Source: Ferdinandcohnia sp036965045 (GTDB lineage Bacteria; Bacillota; Bacilli; Bacillales; Bacillaceae_L). Taken from it: DNA of 64,000 nt. Position 1 is the stretch's first letter, and the number at the start of each line of letters is the position of its first letter. Shown here piece after piece: positions 52,778 to 60,497 of the stretch. The DNA is taken from contig NZ_JBALOV010000036.1 of assembly GCF_036965045.1 (NCBI RefSeq), positions 1 to 64,000 of the forward strand, written 5' to 3'. The translations under genes and the position numbers were made by a program. The notes beneath the pieces are model-generated. The model saw only the letters and a program-made list of their open reading frames with translations. It did not search any database and had not been told where the DNA came from.

Positions 52778-53557
52778 GTGGTTTTGGATTTAGTGGATGT
52801 TACATTACGGCGCGATAATGCGCTTATTCTACAGAATATTAATTGGCAAGTTGAACAAGGCGAGCATTGGGTGCTTTACGGGCTGAATGGTTCTGGAAAA
52901 ACGGCATTATTGGATTTAATCAATGCATACAATTTCCCTACAAGTGGCGATGTAACGGTCCTTGGGTTTCAATTTGGGAAGGTATATCTTGGTGAGGAGC
53001 TTCGAAAGAATATCGGCTTTGTTTCCTCTTCTTTGCAGCAAAAATTCTACCCAACTGACAATGCGTTCGAGGTCGTCTTAAGTGGAGCCTTCGCATCCAT
53101 CGGTTTATATGAAACACCTTCAGACGAAATGCGAGACAGAGCAATTGGATTACTTGAAGAGCTTGGGTGTATTGGGTACGCAAACCGGGATTACGCAACT
53201 CTTTCTCAGGGTGAAAAACAACGTGTGCTGATCGCACGTGCTTTGATGGCAGATCCGTCTATTCTAATTTTGGACGAACCTACCAACGGATTAGACTTTA
53301 TCGCAAGAGAACAATTATTAGATTCAATTGAAAGGCTAGCCAATAAAGAAGATTCGCCAACGATTATTTACGTTACCCATCATGTGGAAGAAATTCTTCC
53401 CGTGTTTTCGAAAACATTACTTTTAAAAGATGGTGCAGTATTTGCTTCAGGACACACCAATCAACTTATTACAAGCGAAACTCTTTCAGACTATTTCAAT
53501 CTTCCGGTTCATGTTCATTGGGAAAATGACCGTCCTTATTTGGTAAAAGGGTTGTAA
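52778..53557 (+). CDS. ABC transporter ATPase (YlmA-like), single gene
   Basis: 259 residues. Walker A is GLNGSGKTA, the signature LSQGEKQRV (Gln for the usual first Gly), and Walker B ILILDEPTNGLD; the switch histidine is in VTHHVEEIL. No permease is encoded nearby. This resembles Bacillus YlmA, a stand-alone ATPase. Start GTG at 52778 follows AAGGAGG. Confidence 0.88.
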   Translation: MVLDLVDVTLRRDNALILQNINWQVEQGEHWVLYGLNGSGKTALLDLINAYNFPTSGDVTVLGFQFGKVYLGEELRKNIGFVSSSLQQKFYPTDNAFEVVLSGAFASIGLYETPSDEMRDRAIGLLEELGCIGYANRDYATLSQGEKQRVLIARALMADPSILILDEPTNGLDFIAREQLLDSIERLANKEDSPTIIYVTHHVEEILPVFSKTLLLKDGAVFASGHTNQLITSETLSDYFNLPVHVHWENDRPYLVKGL

Positions 53558-53594
53558 AAAAAACAGCCAGCCCATAATCAAAAACGGGCTGGCT
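53556..53594 (-). terminator. Terminator after tyrosine phenol-lyase gene
   Basis: AGCCAGCCC pairs with GGGCTGGCT; the run of A at 53556-53563 reads as T on the minus strand. It sits right behind the convergent ABC gene. Confidence 0.88.
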
Positions 53595-53600
53595 ACCATA

Positions 53601-55004
53601 CTATTCTTCTGCAATTAACCTTGAATTACCTGAAAGTGGTGAAAATCTCGCGTTAAAGAATCGTAGTGTAGGTGGCTCGTAATCCATACGCAGCCCACTA
53701 ATCTGATTTCTTTTTTCATAGAGGGCCATCACCGAATCAGCAACGACATCCATGTGATTATTCGTATATACTCTTCTTGGGATTGTTAATCGAACGAGCT
53801 CTAGCTTTGGCTTGTTATGTTCGCCAGTTTCCTTATTTCTGCCTGCCGAGACGATCCCTCTTTCCATTGCCCGAACACCTGAATCTAAATACAGTGCTGC
53901 TGCCAATGCTTGTGCAGGAAACTCCTCCTGGCGTAGATGTGATAAAAATTGCCTTGCATCCAGATAAACGGCATGCCCCCCAATTGGTTGAACAACTGGA
54001 ATTCCTGCATCAATCAACTGCTGCCCAAGATAACGAACCTGCTGGATACGATGATGGATATAATGATCATCAATAGATTCATAGATTCCCTGTGCCATTG
54101 CTTCCATATCACGTCCTGCCATTCCGCCATAGGACGGCATCCCTTCATATACAACCACCAATTCACGTGATCTTGCATAAAGCTCCTCATCATTCATCGC
54201 AAGGAATCCACCTATATTTACTAAACAATCCTTTTTTCCACTCATTGTACAGCCATCCGAATAGGATAGCATCTCTTTTAAAATATCCTTAATCTGATGG
54301 TTTTCATATCCCGCTTCTCGTTCCTTAATAAAATAGGCATTCTCTACACAGCGTGTGGCATCGAACATGACATCAATTCCATGAGCTTTACAGAGGTTAT
54401 AAACTTCCCTCATGTTCTCCATACTGACTGGCTGTCCCCCAGCCATATTGACGGTTACTGCAACACAAACATACGGGATACGCTCTGCTCCTACCTCTTG
54501 AATTAGAGTCTGTAATTTAGATAGATCTACGTTCCCTTTAAACGGATGCTCATTCGTTGAATCATGTGCTTCATCATTAATAATATCAACGAATCTCGCT
54601 CCATTTAGCTCTTGATGGGCACGCGTTGTTGTAAAATACATATTCCCGGGTACTACATCACCCGGCTTTATTTTTAATTGGGATAAAATGTTTTCCGCTC
54701 CTCGTCCTTGGTGTGTTGGCAACACATACTTATATCCATAAATCTCCTTTACTGCCTGCTCAAGCTTTTTCCAGCTTTTACTCCCCGCATAGGCTTCATC
54801 TCCAACCATTAGGGCACCCCACTGGCGATCACTCATGGCACTTGTCCCGCTATCTGTTAGGAGATCGATATAGACATCTTGTGAATCAATCAAAAAGGTA
54901 TTATAGCCAGCTCGTTCCAATGCTTGTTTTCTTTCCTCATACGTTAGCATTGCTAATGGTTCCACTGCCTTGATTTTATATGGCTCTGCCGTTCTTCTTT
55001 TCAT
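53601..55004 (-). CDS. tpl: Tyrosine phenol-lyase (beta-tyrosinase)
   Basis: 467-residue PLP enzyme that splits tyrosine into phenol, pyruvate and ammonia. The cofactor lysine is K257 in SGKKD, the same number as in the well-studied Citrobacter enzyme. What separates it from tryptophanase is VRAMERGIVSAGRN: Met380 and Arg382 correspond to Met379 and Arg381, which contact the phenol ring, where tryptophanase has VEIGS. The C-terminal LRFFNARF and the MYFTTTRAHQE motif also match the lyase. A promoter lies upstream of 55004, but no transporter or regulator gene is adjacent. Confidence 0.9.
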   Translation of the reverse strand: MKRRTAEPYKIKAVEPLAMLTYEERKQALERAGYNTFLIDSQDVYIDLLTDSGTSAMSDRQWGALMVGDEAYAGSKSWKKLEQAVKEIYGYKYVLPTHQGRGAENILSQLKIKPGDVVPGNMYFTTTRAHQELNGARFVDIINDEAHDSTNEHPFKGNVDLSKLQTLIQEVGAERIPYVCVAVTVNMAGGQPVSMENMREVYNLCKAHGIDVMFDATRCVENAYFIKEREAGYENHQIKDILKEMLSYSDGCTMSGKKDCLVNIGGFLAMNDEELYARSRELVVVYEGMPSYGGMAGRDMEAMAQGIYESIDDHYIHHRIQQVRYLGQQLIDAGIPVVQPIGGHAVYLDARQFLSHLRQEEFPAQALAAALYLDSGVRAMERGIVSAGRNKETGEHNKPKLELVRLTIPRRVYTNNHMDVVADSVMALYEKRNQISGLRMDYEPPTLRFFNARFSPLSGNSRLIAEE

Positions 55005-55110
55005 CCGAACCCCTCCATTTTGAGAAAATTCATTCTACCTATAATGTAAAATAAGTTCGGCTTTCTTCTCAAGAATCTCCGGTGCACAATAAACGCTTTA
55101 AACCATTGAA

Positions 55111-55145
55111 AAAGCGCCTTCCCATTACATTGGAAAGGCGCCTTT
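55111..55145 (-). terminator. Terminator after cupin gene
   Basis: GCGCCTTCC pairs with GGAAAGGCGC (one bulge) and reads into TTTTT on the minus strand. It is 195 bp past the cupin stop, so the transcript would include the palindrome doublet at 55204-55273. Confidence 0.75.
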
Positions 55146-55203
55146 AAAAAGGTATTGAAATATGGTTTCAAAACAATCTGTTTCTTTTTGCAACTCTCAT
55201 TTC

Positions 55204-55273
55204 AAACAAGCGTTTGTTTAGCGGCCAAAACTTAGGGCCACATGCGTTTTGAAATTCAAACAAGCGTTTGTTT
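55204..55273. repeat. Palindrome doublet, 54 bp spacing
   Basis: Two identical copies of AAACAAGCGTTTGTTT at 55204-55219 and 55258-55273, centres 54 bp apart, each one base short of a perfect dyad. The 38-base spacer shares blocks with the spacer of the 15158 locus (AGC-G-CAA at its start, ATTC-type end). It lies between the cupin stop and the cupin terminator. Confidence 0.85.
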
Positions 55274-55340
55274 AAATGGAATTTGTCAATTTGAATTTCT
55301 GCTGTTATATATCGAAAAACGATATTTTTACTATTCCAAT

Positions 55341-55841
55341 CTATTGTTTCTCCAATGCTAACGTACGAATGACCTTCTCATGCTGCGGATATATCTTTAG
55401 TAGTTCCTCCTGTGTAAATAATTCAAAGTCCTCAAATTCGAATCCTGGTGAAACCATACAGCCCACTAGCGAAAAGGTATTTTCCTCCTTAACGGAAGAA
55501 CCAAAGATCGCGTTTTTCGGGACAAGAACCTGTGGAACCTCTCCTTTTTCAAGATTTAGCCCAAGCTGCATTTCTTTGTATTCTCCTGATTCGTCAATGA
55601 TATGGACGGTTAGAGAGCTCCCGCCATGGTAATACCACAGCTCATCTGATTGTAATCGATGTAAATGGGATATATCCTTTGACCCCAGCAGAAAATAAAT
55701 ACTCGTATACAGTTTTCTTGGATTTTCCTGCTTTGTATCAATCATCGTTTCTGAAGCAAATGTTTGCTTATAATATCCACCCTCTGGATGTGGCTCAAGC
55801 CCGAGATGTGTTATGTAATACTGTGCGTCTTTTTCGTTCAT
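55341..55841 (-). CDS. Cupin-domain protein (DUF985)
   Basis: 166 residues. The DUF985/cupin_5 pattern is clear: GLEPHPEGGYYKQTF near the start, YFLLGSKDISHLHRLQSDELWYY with the metal-type His pair, and FSLVGCMVSPGFEFEDFEL. Start at 55841 follows GGGGAG. A possible sugar-binding or isomerase-like role is known only for relatives; function unknown. Confidence 0.88.
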   Translation of the reverse strand: MNEKDAQYYITHLGLEPHPEGGYYKQTFASETMIDTKQENPRKLYTSIYFLLGSKDISHLHRLQSDELWYYHGGSSLTVHIIDESGEYKEMQLGLNLEKGEVPQVLVPKNAIFGSSVKEENTFSLVGCMVSPGFEFEDFELFTQEELLKIYPQHEKVIRTLALEKQ

Positions 55842-55902
55842 TACAAAAGCTCCCCTTACTATAAAAAGTCTGTTACTAGTATATCCTACATGCAAGAATA
55901 AA

Positions 55903-55947
55903 GGGATGTCCTCAAAATCACTTTTTAAATGATTTTGGGAACATCCC
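55903..55947 (+). repeat. Second copy of a dispersed long hairpin
   Basis: GGGATGTCCTCAAAATCA pairs, with two mismatches, with TGATTTTGGGAACATCCC. Its sequence follows the hairpin at 19117-19162 read on the minus strand nearly base for base (TGTCCTCAAAA is shared). Here it lies upstream of the cupin gene and has no T-run, so it is not simply a terminator. Confidence 0.7.
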
Positions 55948-55978
55948 CTGGTTTCTTGGTGTTGCTGGTTATGATTCG

Positions 55979-56315
55979 CCTAGTTTTTTCGGACTGGATG
56001 CCTTTTTAGCCATCACTTCCCTAGTTTTTTCCAAACATATTCCTCTTTCTCGGCTTTCCGAGTTATTACTCTCCTAATTTTATCCAAACAAACGCCTTTT
56101 TCCCGACTTCCCTAGCTTATATTCTCCCAATTTTATCCAGATAAATGCCTCTTTCTTGACTTTCCACGTCAGTATTCTCCTAGTTTTATCCAATAAAATG
56201 CTTCTTTGCCAACACTCCTAATTAAGACTCCCCTGGTTTTTTCCAAACCTATGCCTCTTTCCCGGCTTCCTTAGCTAATACTCCCCTATTTTTATCCAAT
56301 CATATGCCTCTTAGT
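55979..56315. repeat. 53-bp tandem repeat array D (about 7 units)
   Basis: The unit element CCTAGTTTTATCCAA recurs at 55981, 56022, 56075, 56128, 56181, 56234 and 56287. The first interval is 41 bp; the other five are exactly 53. Another shared part is GCCTCTTTCCCGGCTTCC. No dyad stands out. The array lies in the 55842-56412 gap and holds no gene that I can see. Confidence 0.9.
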
Positions 56316-56412
56316 TAAGGACTAATTCCCCTTTCCTCAAATAAAGTACAATACATACAAAACACATGAATGCAAAAACTACGTAGGAAAGCATATGAAA
56401 GGAGAGATGGAT

Positions 56413-56580
56413 ATGGGTCGTGGAAAAGGCTTTAACCATAAAGAAAAAGGACATCCTGGCAATTTTCCAAAGAACAGCATAAGCGAGGAAAAAGACCATA
56501 GTCGACAATTTGAACAAATGGAAGGCATTGTCTCTCATGAAGCCTTTAAAAACCGAGTAAAAGAAGATGAAATGCCTTAA
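56413..56580 (+). CDS. Small hydrophilic protein, unknown
   Basis: 55 residues from ATG 56413, eight bases after AAAGGAG. The protein is basic at the start (MGRGKGFNHKEKGHPGNF) and acidic at the end (KEDEMP), with no membrane segment. A strong terminator follows at once. Size and composition resemble small sporulation-related proteins of Bacillus, but I cannot name it. The opposite-strand frame here lacks a ribosome site and is rejected. Confidence 0.65.
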   Translation: MGRGKGFNHKEKGHPGNFPKNSISEEKDHSRQFEQMEGIVSHEAFKNRVKEDEMP

Positions 56581-56586
56581 CGAACA

Positions 56587-56622
56587 AAAAAGGATCAAAA
56601 CAAACGAGTCTTGATCCTTTTT
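56587..56622. terminator. Bidirectional terminator
   Basis: AAAAAGGATCAA pairs with TTGATCCTTTTT around a 12-base loop, between convergent genes. Confidence 0.88.
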
Positions 56623-56626
56623 CATT

Positions 56627-57829
56627 TTATCTTAAAACCTTCTCAATTCGTTCAATCGCCCAATCTAATTCTTCTTTCGTTACGATTAAAGGTGGTGCAA
56701 ATCGGATAACCGTATCATGCGTTTCTTTACACAGCAGTCCTTCTTGTTTTAATGCCTCACAATATGGTCGAGCAGCTTCAGTTAACTCCACTCCAATAAA
56801 TAAACCGCGACCTCGAACCTCTTTAATCCTTGGGTTTTTTATCTCTTTTAATCGTTCAAGAAAGTATTGGCCAAGTTCAAGTGAACGTTGGGCTAGATTT
56901 TCCTCAATTAATACATCCATTGAGGCAATGGACACAGCACAAGCCATTGGATTTCCACCAAATGTAGAACCATGTGAACCTGGGTTAAACACACCTAACA
57001 CATCTTTATTTGCGACCACACAGGAAATTGGGAACACCCCGCCACCTAACGCTTTACCCAATATATACATATCAGGTTCTACTTCATCCCATTCACATGC
57101 AAACATTTTTCCAGAACGGCTAAGTCCAGCCTGAATTTCGTCCGCAATAAAAAGAACCTGATTTTGTCTACACGTCTCATAAGCTAGCTTAAGGAACCCT
57201 TCTGGAGGAATAATGATACCAGCCTCCCCTTGAATCGGCTCAATCAGAAACGCTGCTGTGTTTTTAGTTATGGCATTCTTGAGGGCGTCAATATCACCAT
57301 AAGGAATCAGTTTAATACCTGGCAGCATTGGACCAAATCCACGCTTATACTCCTCTTCTGATGATAGGGATACTGCGGTCATCGTTCGCCCATGGAAGTT
57401 TCCAATACAAGCAATGATTTCAGCCTGATTGTCCTCTACCCCTTTTACATCATATGCCCATCTACGCGCTGCCTTAATCGCTGTTTCAACTGCTTCTGCT
57501 CCCGTGTTCATCGGAAGAGCCATCTCTTTATTTGTTATTTTACAAATAAGTTCATACCAAGGGCCAAGCTGGTCATTATGAAATGCGCGTGATGTCAATG
57601 TTACGCGATCAGCCTGATCCTTTAAGGCTTGAATAATCTTAGGATGACGGTGCCCCTGGTTCACTGCAGAATACGCACTTAACATATCCATGTATTTATT
57701 GCCTTCGGGATCCTCCACCCAAACACCCTCTGCTTTTGAAATCACGATTGGCAGTGGATGATAGTTATTTGCTCCAAATTTTTCTGTTTGTTCAATGATT
57801 GCTTTTGAGTTCAATTTCGTATGAGTCAT
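56627..57829 (-). CDS. rocD: Ornithine aminotransferase
   Basis: 400-residue PLP enzyme of arginine catabolism; it turns ornithine and 2-oxoglutarate into glutamate semialdehyde and glutamate. Cofactor lysine in ILGKALGGG; other landmarks are MNTGAEAVETAIKAARRW, FIADEIQAGLSRSGK and HGSTFGGNPMA. Length is typical. It is read from a sigma-54 promoter and is divergent from rocR, whose product should activate it. Confidence 0.97.
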   Translation of the reverse strand: MTHTKLNSKAIIEQTEKFGANNYHPLPIVISKAEGVWVEDPEGNKYMDMLSAYSAVNQGHRHPKIIQALKDQADRVTLTSRAFHNDQLGPWYELICKITNKEMALPMNTGAEAVETAIKAARRWAYDVKGVEDNQAEIIACIGNFHGRTMTAVSLSSEEEYKRGFGPMLPGIKLIPYGDIDALKNAITKNTAAFLIEPIQGEAGIIIPPEGFLKLAYETCRQNQVLFIADEIQAGLSRSGKMFACEWDEVEPDMYILGKALGGGVFPISCVVANKDVLGVFNPGSHGSTFGGNPMACAVSIASMDVLIEENLAQRSLELGQYFLERLKEIKNPRIKEVRGRGLFIGVELTEAARPYCEALKQEGLLCKETHDTVIRFAPPLIVTKEELDWAIERIEKVLR

Positions 57830-57886
57830 CTATTAATCCTCCTATTTTCGTATATCCCTAAAGAATTGCTTCCTACCTTTTATCTT

Positions 57887-57904
57887 ATGCAAGTATCATG
57901 CCAA
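57887..57904 (-). promoter_or_regulatory. Sigma-54 promoter of rocD
   Basis: Minus strand TTGGCATGATACTTGCAT: the -24 TGGCA and -12 TTGCA elements have the exact sigma-54 spacing. It lies about 60 bp upstream of the rocD start. Such promoters need an activator of the RocR type and SigL. Confidence 0.9.
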
Positions 57905-58024
57905 ACTTTTTGAAAAAATCCCTATTTCAGCCTTAATACCGTATGGTAACTAAGTTTCGCATTAACAAAAACCACTTATTAATAATAAAAAAATTTACAG
58001 CTGTTCATTCGCAACACATAAAAC

Positions 58025-58039
58025 GCAAAAAATATTTGC
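58025..58039. promoter_or_regulatory. Candidate RocR upstream activating site
   Basis: GCAAA-AAATA-TTTGC dyad about 125 bp upstream of the sigma-54 promoter and about 115 bp before rocR. Two related GCAAAAA elements follow (near 58057 and 58088). Position fits an enhancer for rocD that may also repress rocR. Confidence 0.5.
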
Positions 58040-58151
58040 TTTACACTAAATTTTATGCAAAAATTCTTTTCTTGTTTACTAAAAACCGCAAAAACGATAT
58101 GCGCTTTCATTTATTTCTCTTATAATAAAGGTAAGTAAAGGTGGCGATGAC

Positions 58152-59570
58152 ATGAGGCAGGTAGAGCTTTTAAAAAACAAAGCAACTGAACAGTTAGTCA
58201 ATGAAGTTGACGTGGGCATACATGTTGTAGACTTAGAGGGCACTACCATTATTTATAATCAAAAAATGGCTCAAATTGAAGGGATGAATCAACATGACGT
58301 ACTGAACAAAAAACTTGTTGATGTCTTTTCGTTTGATAAAAACGAGGACAGTACATTGCTCCAAGCTCTTAAGAATGGTGAGCCTATAAAAAACGCAAAA
58401 CAAACGTATTACAATAATCGCGGTCAGGAAATTACAACTATAAACAACACCATCCCGATTATGAATGGACGAAAGCAAATTGGGGCGATGGAAATTGCTC
58501 GTGATGTCACAAAGCTCGAAAAGCTACTTCGTGAAAATATGAATCGAAAAAGTGATACCCATTATACATTTGATAGCATCATCGGAAGCAGTGCAGCCAT
58601 TTCAGAGGTAATTGAGGCTAGTAAAAGAGCAACCCGGACAAGCTCCTCTGTTCTCATTATAGGGGACACTGGAACTGGAAAAGAACTTTTCGCCCAAAGC
58701 ATTCATAATGGAAGCAGCAGGTCTTCCGCCCCTTTTATTTCTCAAAATTGTGCCGCTTTGCCCGATAATTTAATCGAAGGTCTCCTTTTTGGAACAAAAA
58801 AAGGTGCCTTTACTGGGGCAGTTGATCGCCCCGGTTTATTTGAGCAAGCAAATGGTGGGACATTACTTTTAGATGAGATTAATTCATTGAATCCAGCATT
58901 ACAAGCTAAGCTTCTTCGTGTCATCCAAGAAAAAACAGTCCGAAGGGTTGGCGACACGAAGGATAAAAAAGTCGACGTTCGCATCCTTGCAACAATGAAC
59001 GAGGACCCCATTGATGCAATATCTGAAGGACGACTTCGCAAGGACTTATATTACAGACTAAGTGTTGTAACGCTATTTATCCCGCCACTACGGAATCGGA
59101 AGGAAGACATTCGTAAGCTTGCGTCTACCTTTGTAGAAAAGTATAATCATCTATTCGGAATGAATGTAACGAAAATTGACGATCAAGTATTACAGATTTT
59201 CATGCAATACGACTGGCCAGGAAATGTTCGGGAGTTAGAGCATATTATTGAGGGAGCACTGAATGTCATTACTTATGAGGATACCATTTCCTATAATCAT
59301 CTCCCCTTGCATTTTCGAAAAAAGACAAATTCCAAATCGGATGCTGCAAAGACACCAAACCCTCAAGACATTGAAATAACTGACATTCGACCGTTAAACA
59401 AATACATGGAGGATGCCGAAATCTTATATATAAAACGAGTCCTAAAGCAATTTAACTTTAATGTCACAAAAACTGCTGAGGCACTCGGAATGAGCCGTCA
59501 AAACTTACAATACCGAATAAAGAAATTTGGCATTAGGAACCAAAGGGACGGTCAACATGGTTCCATGTAG
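58152..59570 (+). CDS. rocR: Sigma-54-dependent activator RocR
   Basis: 472 residues. A PAS-type sensor domain (about 10-125) precedes the AAA+ domain with Walker A GDTGTGKE, the sigma-54 contact GAFTGA, Walker B GGTLLLDEI and RVGDTKDKKVDVRILA, and a Fis-type helix-turn-helix at the C-terminus (NVTKTAEALGMSRQNLQYRI). This is the RocR plan; ornithine or citrulline is the known inducer in B. subtilis. It faces rocD across the enhancer and promoter region. Confidence 0.95.
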   Translation: MRQVELLKNKATEQLVNEVDVGIHVVDLEGTTIIYNQKMAQIEGMNQHDVLNKKLVDVFSFDKNEDSTLLQALKNGEPIKNAKQTYYNNRGQEITTINNTIPIMNGRKQIGAMEIARDVTKLEKLLRENMNRKSDTHYTFDSIIGSSAAISEVIEASKRATRTSSSVLIIGDTGTGKELFAQSIHNGSSRSSAPFISQNCAALPDNLIEGLLFGTKKGAFTGAVDRPGLFEQANGGTLLLDEINSLNPALQAKLLRVIQEKTVRRVGDTKDKKVDVRILATMNEDPIDAISEGRLRKDLYYRLSVVTLFIPPLRNRKEDIRKLASTFVEKYNHLFGMNVTKIDDQVLQIFMQYDWPGNVRELEHIIEGALNVITYEDTISYNHLPLHFRKKTNSKSDAAKTPNPQDIEITDIRPLNKYMEDAEILYIKRVLKQFNFNVTKTAEALGMSRQNLQYRIKKFGIRNQRDGQHGSM

Positions 59571-59725
59571 CCTGAAATTCAACCTGTTTCAATTCTACAA
59601 ACTACTCCATATTCCCACACATATAAACAATTATTGCTTGGGAAATGAGTAGAAAATGGTCGAATAAAGCAGCAATTAAATCATGATAGATATTAAATAA
59701 ATAATAAATGATTGTAGGTGATTTT

Positions 59726-60340
59726 ATGAAAGATTATGTATGGTATGCAAGCTATGGATCCAATATCAACAGAGACCGATTTCTATGTTATATAAAGGGT
59801 GGCCGTCCAAAGGGCTCTAATGAAACGGAGGTAGGGTGTAGAGACACATCGTCCCCAATCGATGAAGGAATGTTTACGATTCCTTACCCATTGTATTTTG
59901 CAAAGGAAGCCGGAAGATGGGATTCGAAGGGTGTTGCTTTTATAGATGGATCTAAAAACGAGAAAGCAATGACCTATAGTAAAAAATATTTGATCACTTC
60001 TGAGCAATTTTTGGATGTATTAAAACAGGAGAATAGCGGAATCCAGTTTGATATTGATTTAACAAAGGTAAGAGAGTCCGGAGCGATGGTTTTCCGAAAA
60101 AGGGCTTGGTATGGAAAAATCCTATATCTCGGCGATGAGAATGGCTATCCGATATTTACGTTTACTGCCCCTTGGGATATGAATGATGTCCAATTTAATA
60201 AACCTTCTAATGAATATCTAGAAACAATTATTACAGGTCTAAAAGAATATTATTCTAAGGAAGAAACCTTGCGTTATCTAGAAGATAAACCGGGAATAAG
60301 CGGTAACTATACAACTGATGAACTGGGGAAATTATTATAG
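59726..60340 (+). CDS. Gamma-glutamylcyclotransferase-like protein
   Basis: 204 residues from ATG 59726. It opens WYASYGSNINRDRFLCYI, the YGSN substrate loop of the GGCT fold, but the rest is longer than classic GGCT or AIG2 proteins and I cannot place the catalytic glutamate with certainty. GGTG lies before the ATG; an earlier ATG six codons upstream is less likely. Function unknown. Confidence 0.72.
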   Translation: MKDYVWYASYGSNINRDRFLCYIKGGRPKGSNETEVGCRDTSSPIDEGMFTIPYPLYFAKEAGRWDSKGVAFIDGSKNEKAMTYSKKYLITSEQFLDVLKQENSGIQFDIDLTKVRESGAMVFRKRAWYGKILYLGDENGYPIFTFTAPWDMNDVQFNKPSNEYLETIITGLKEYYSKEETLRYLEDKPGISGNYTTDELGKLL

Positions 60341-60372
60341 AAAAAGGATGCTTAATTTGCATCCTTCTTGTC
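60341..60372 (+). terminator. Terminator after GGCT-like gene
   Basis: AAGGATGC pairs with GCATCCTT around a seven-base loop; the tail is CTTGTC, so it is of medium strength. Confidence 0.7.
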
Positions 60373-60389
60373 TATCCCTTTTTGAATTT

Positions 60390-60458
60390 AATCAAATGTT
60401 TGTTTGAATTTTAACCGTTGAGCCCCATGAGCTTGCCCATTCAAACAATCGTTTGTTT
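60390..60458. repeat. Palindrome doublet, 53 bp spacing
   Basis: AATCAAATGTTTGTTT at 60390-60405 and AAACAATCGTTTGTTT at 60443-60458, centres 53 bp apart. Same family as 15158 and 55204; the spacer again ends in ATTC. It lies between convergent genes, bounded by a terminator on each side. Confidence 0.85.
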
Positions 60459-60491
60459 AAAAATAGAGTACCCACTCTTCATGGATACTCT
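60458..60491 (-). terminator. Terminator after trans-sulfuration gene
   Basis: GAGTA-CC pairs with GG-TACTC, with TATTTTT following on the minus strand. Confidence 0.7.
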
Positions 60492-60497
60492 TGTTAC

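Noticed and set aside
56311..56625. 104-codon frame on the minus strand opposite the small hydrophilic protein gene
   Set aside because: It overlaps array D and the bidirectional terminator, has no ribosome site, and its hydrophobic product is the antisense of a gene with a good start.
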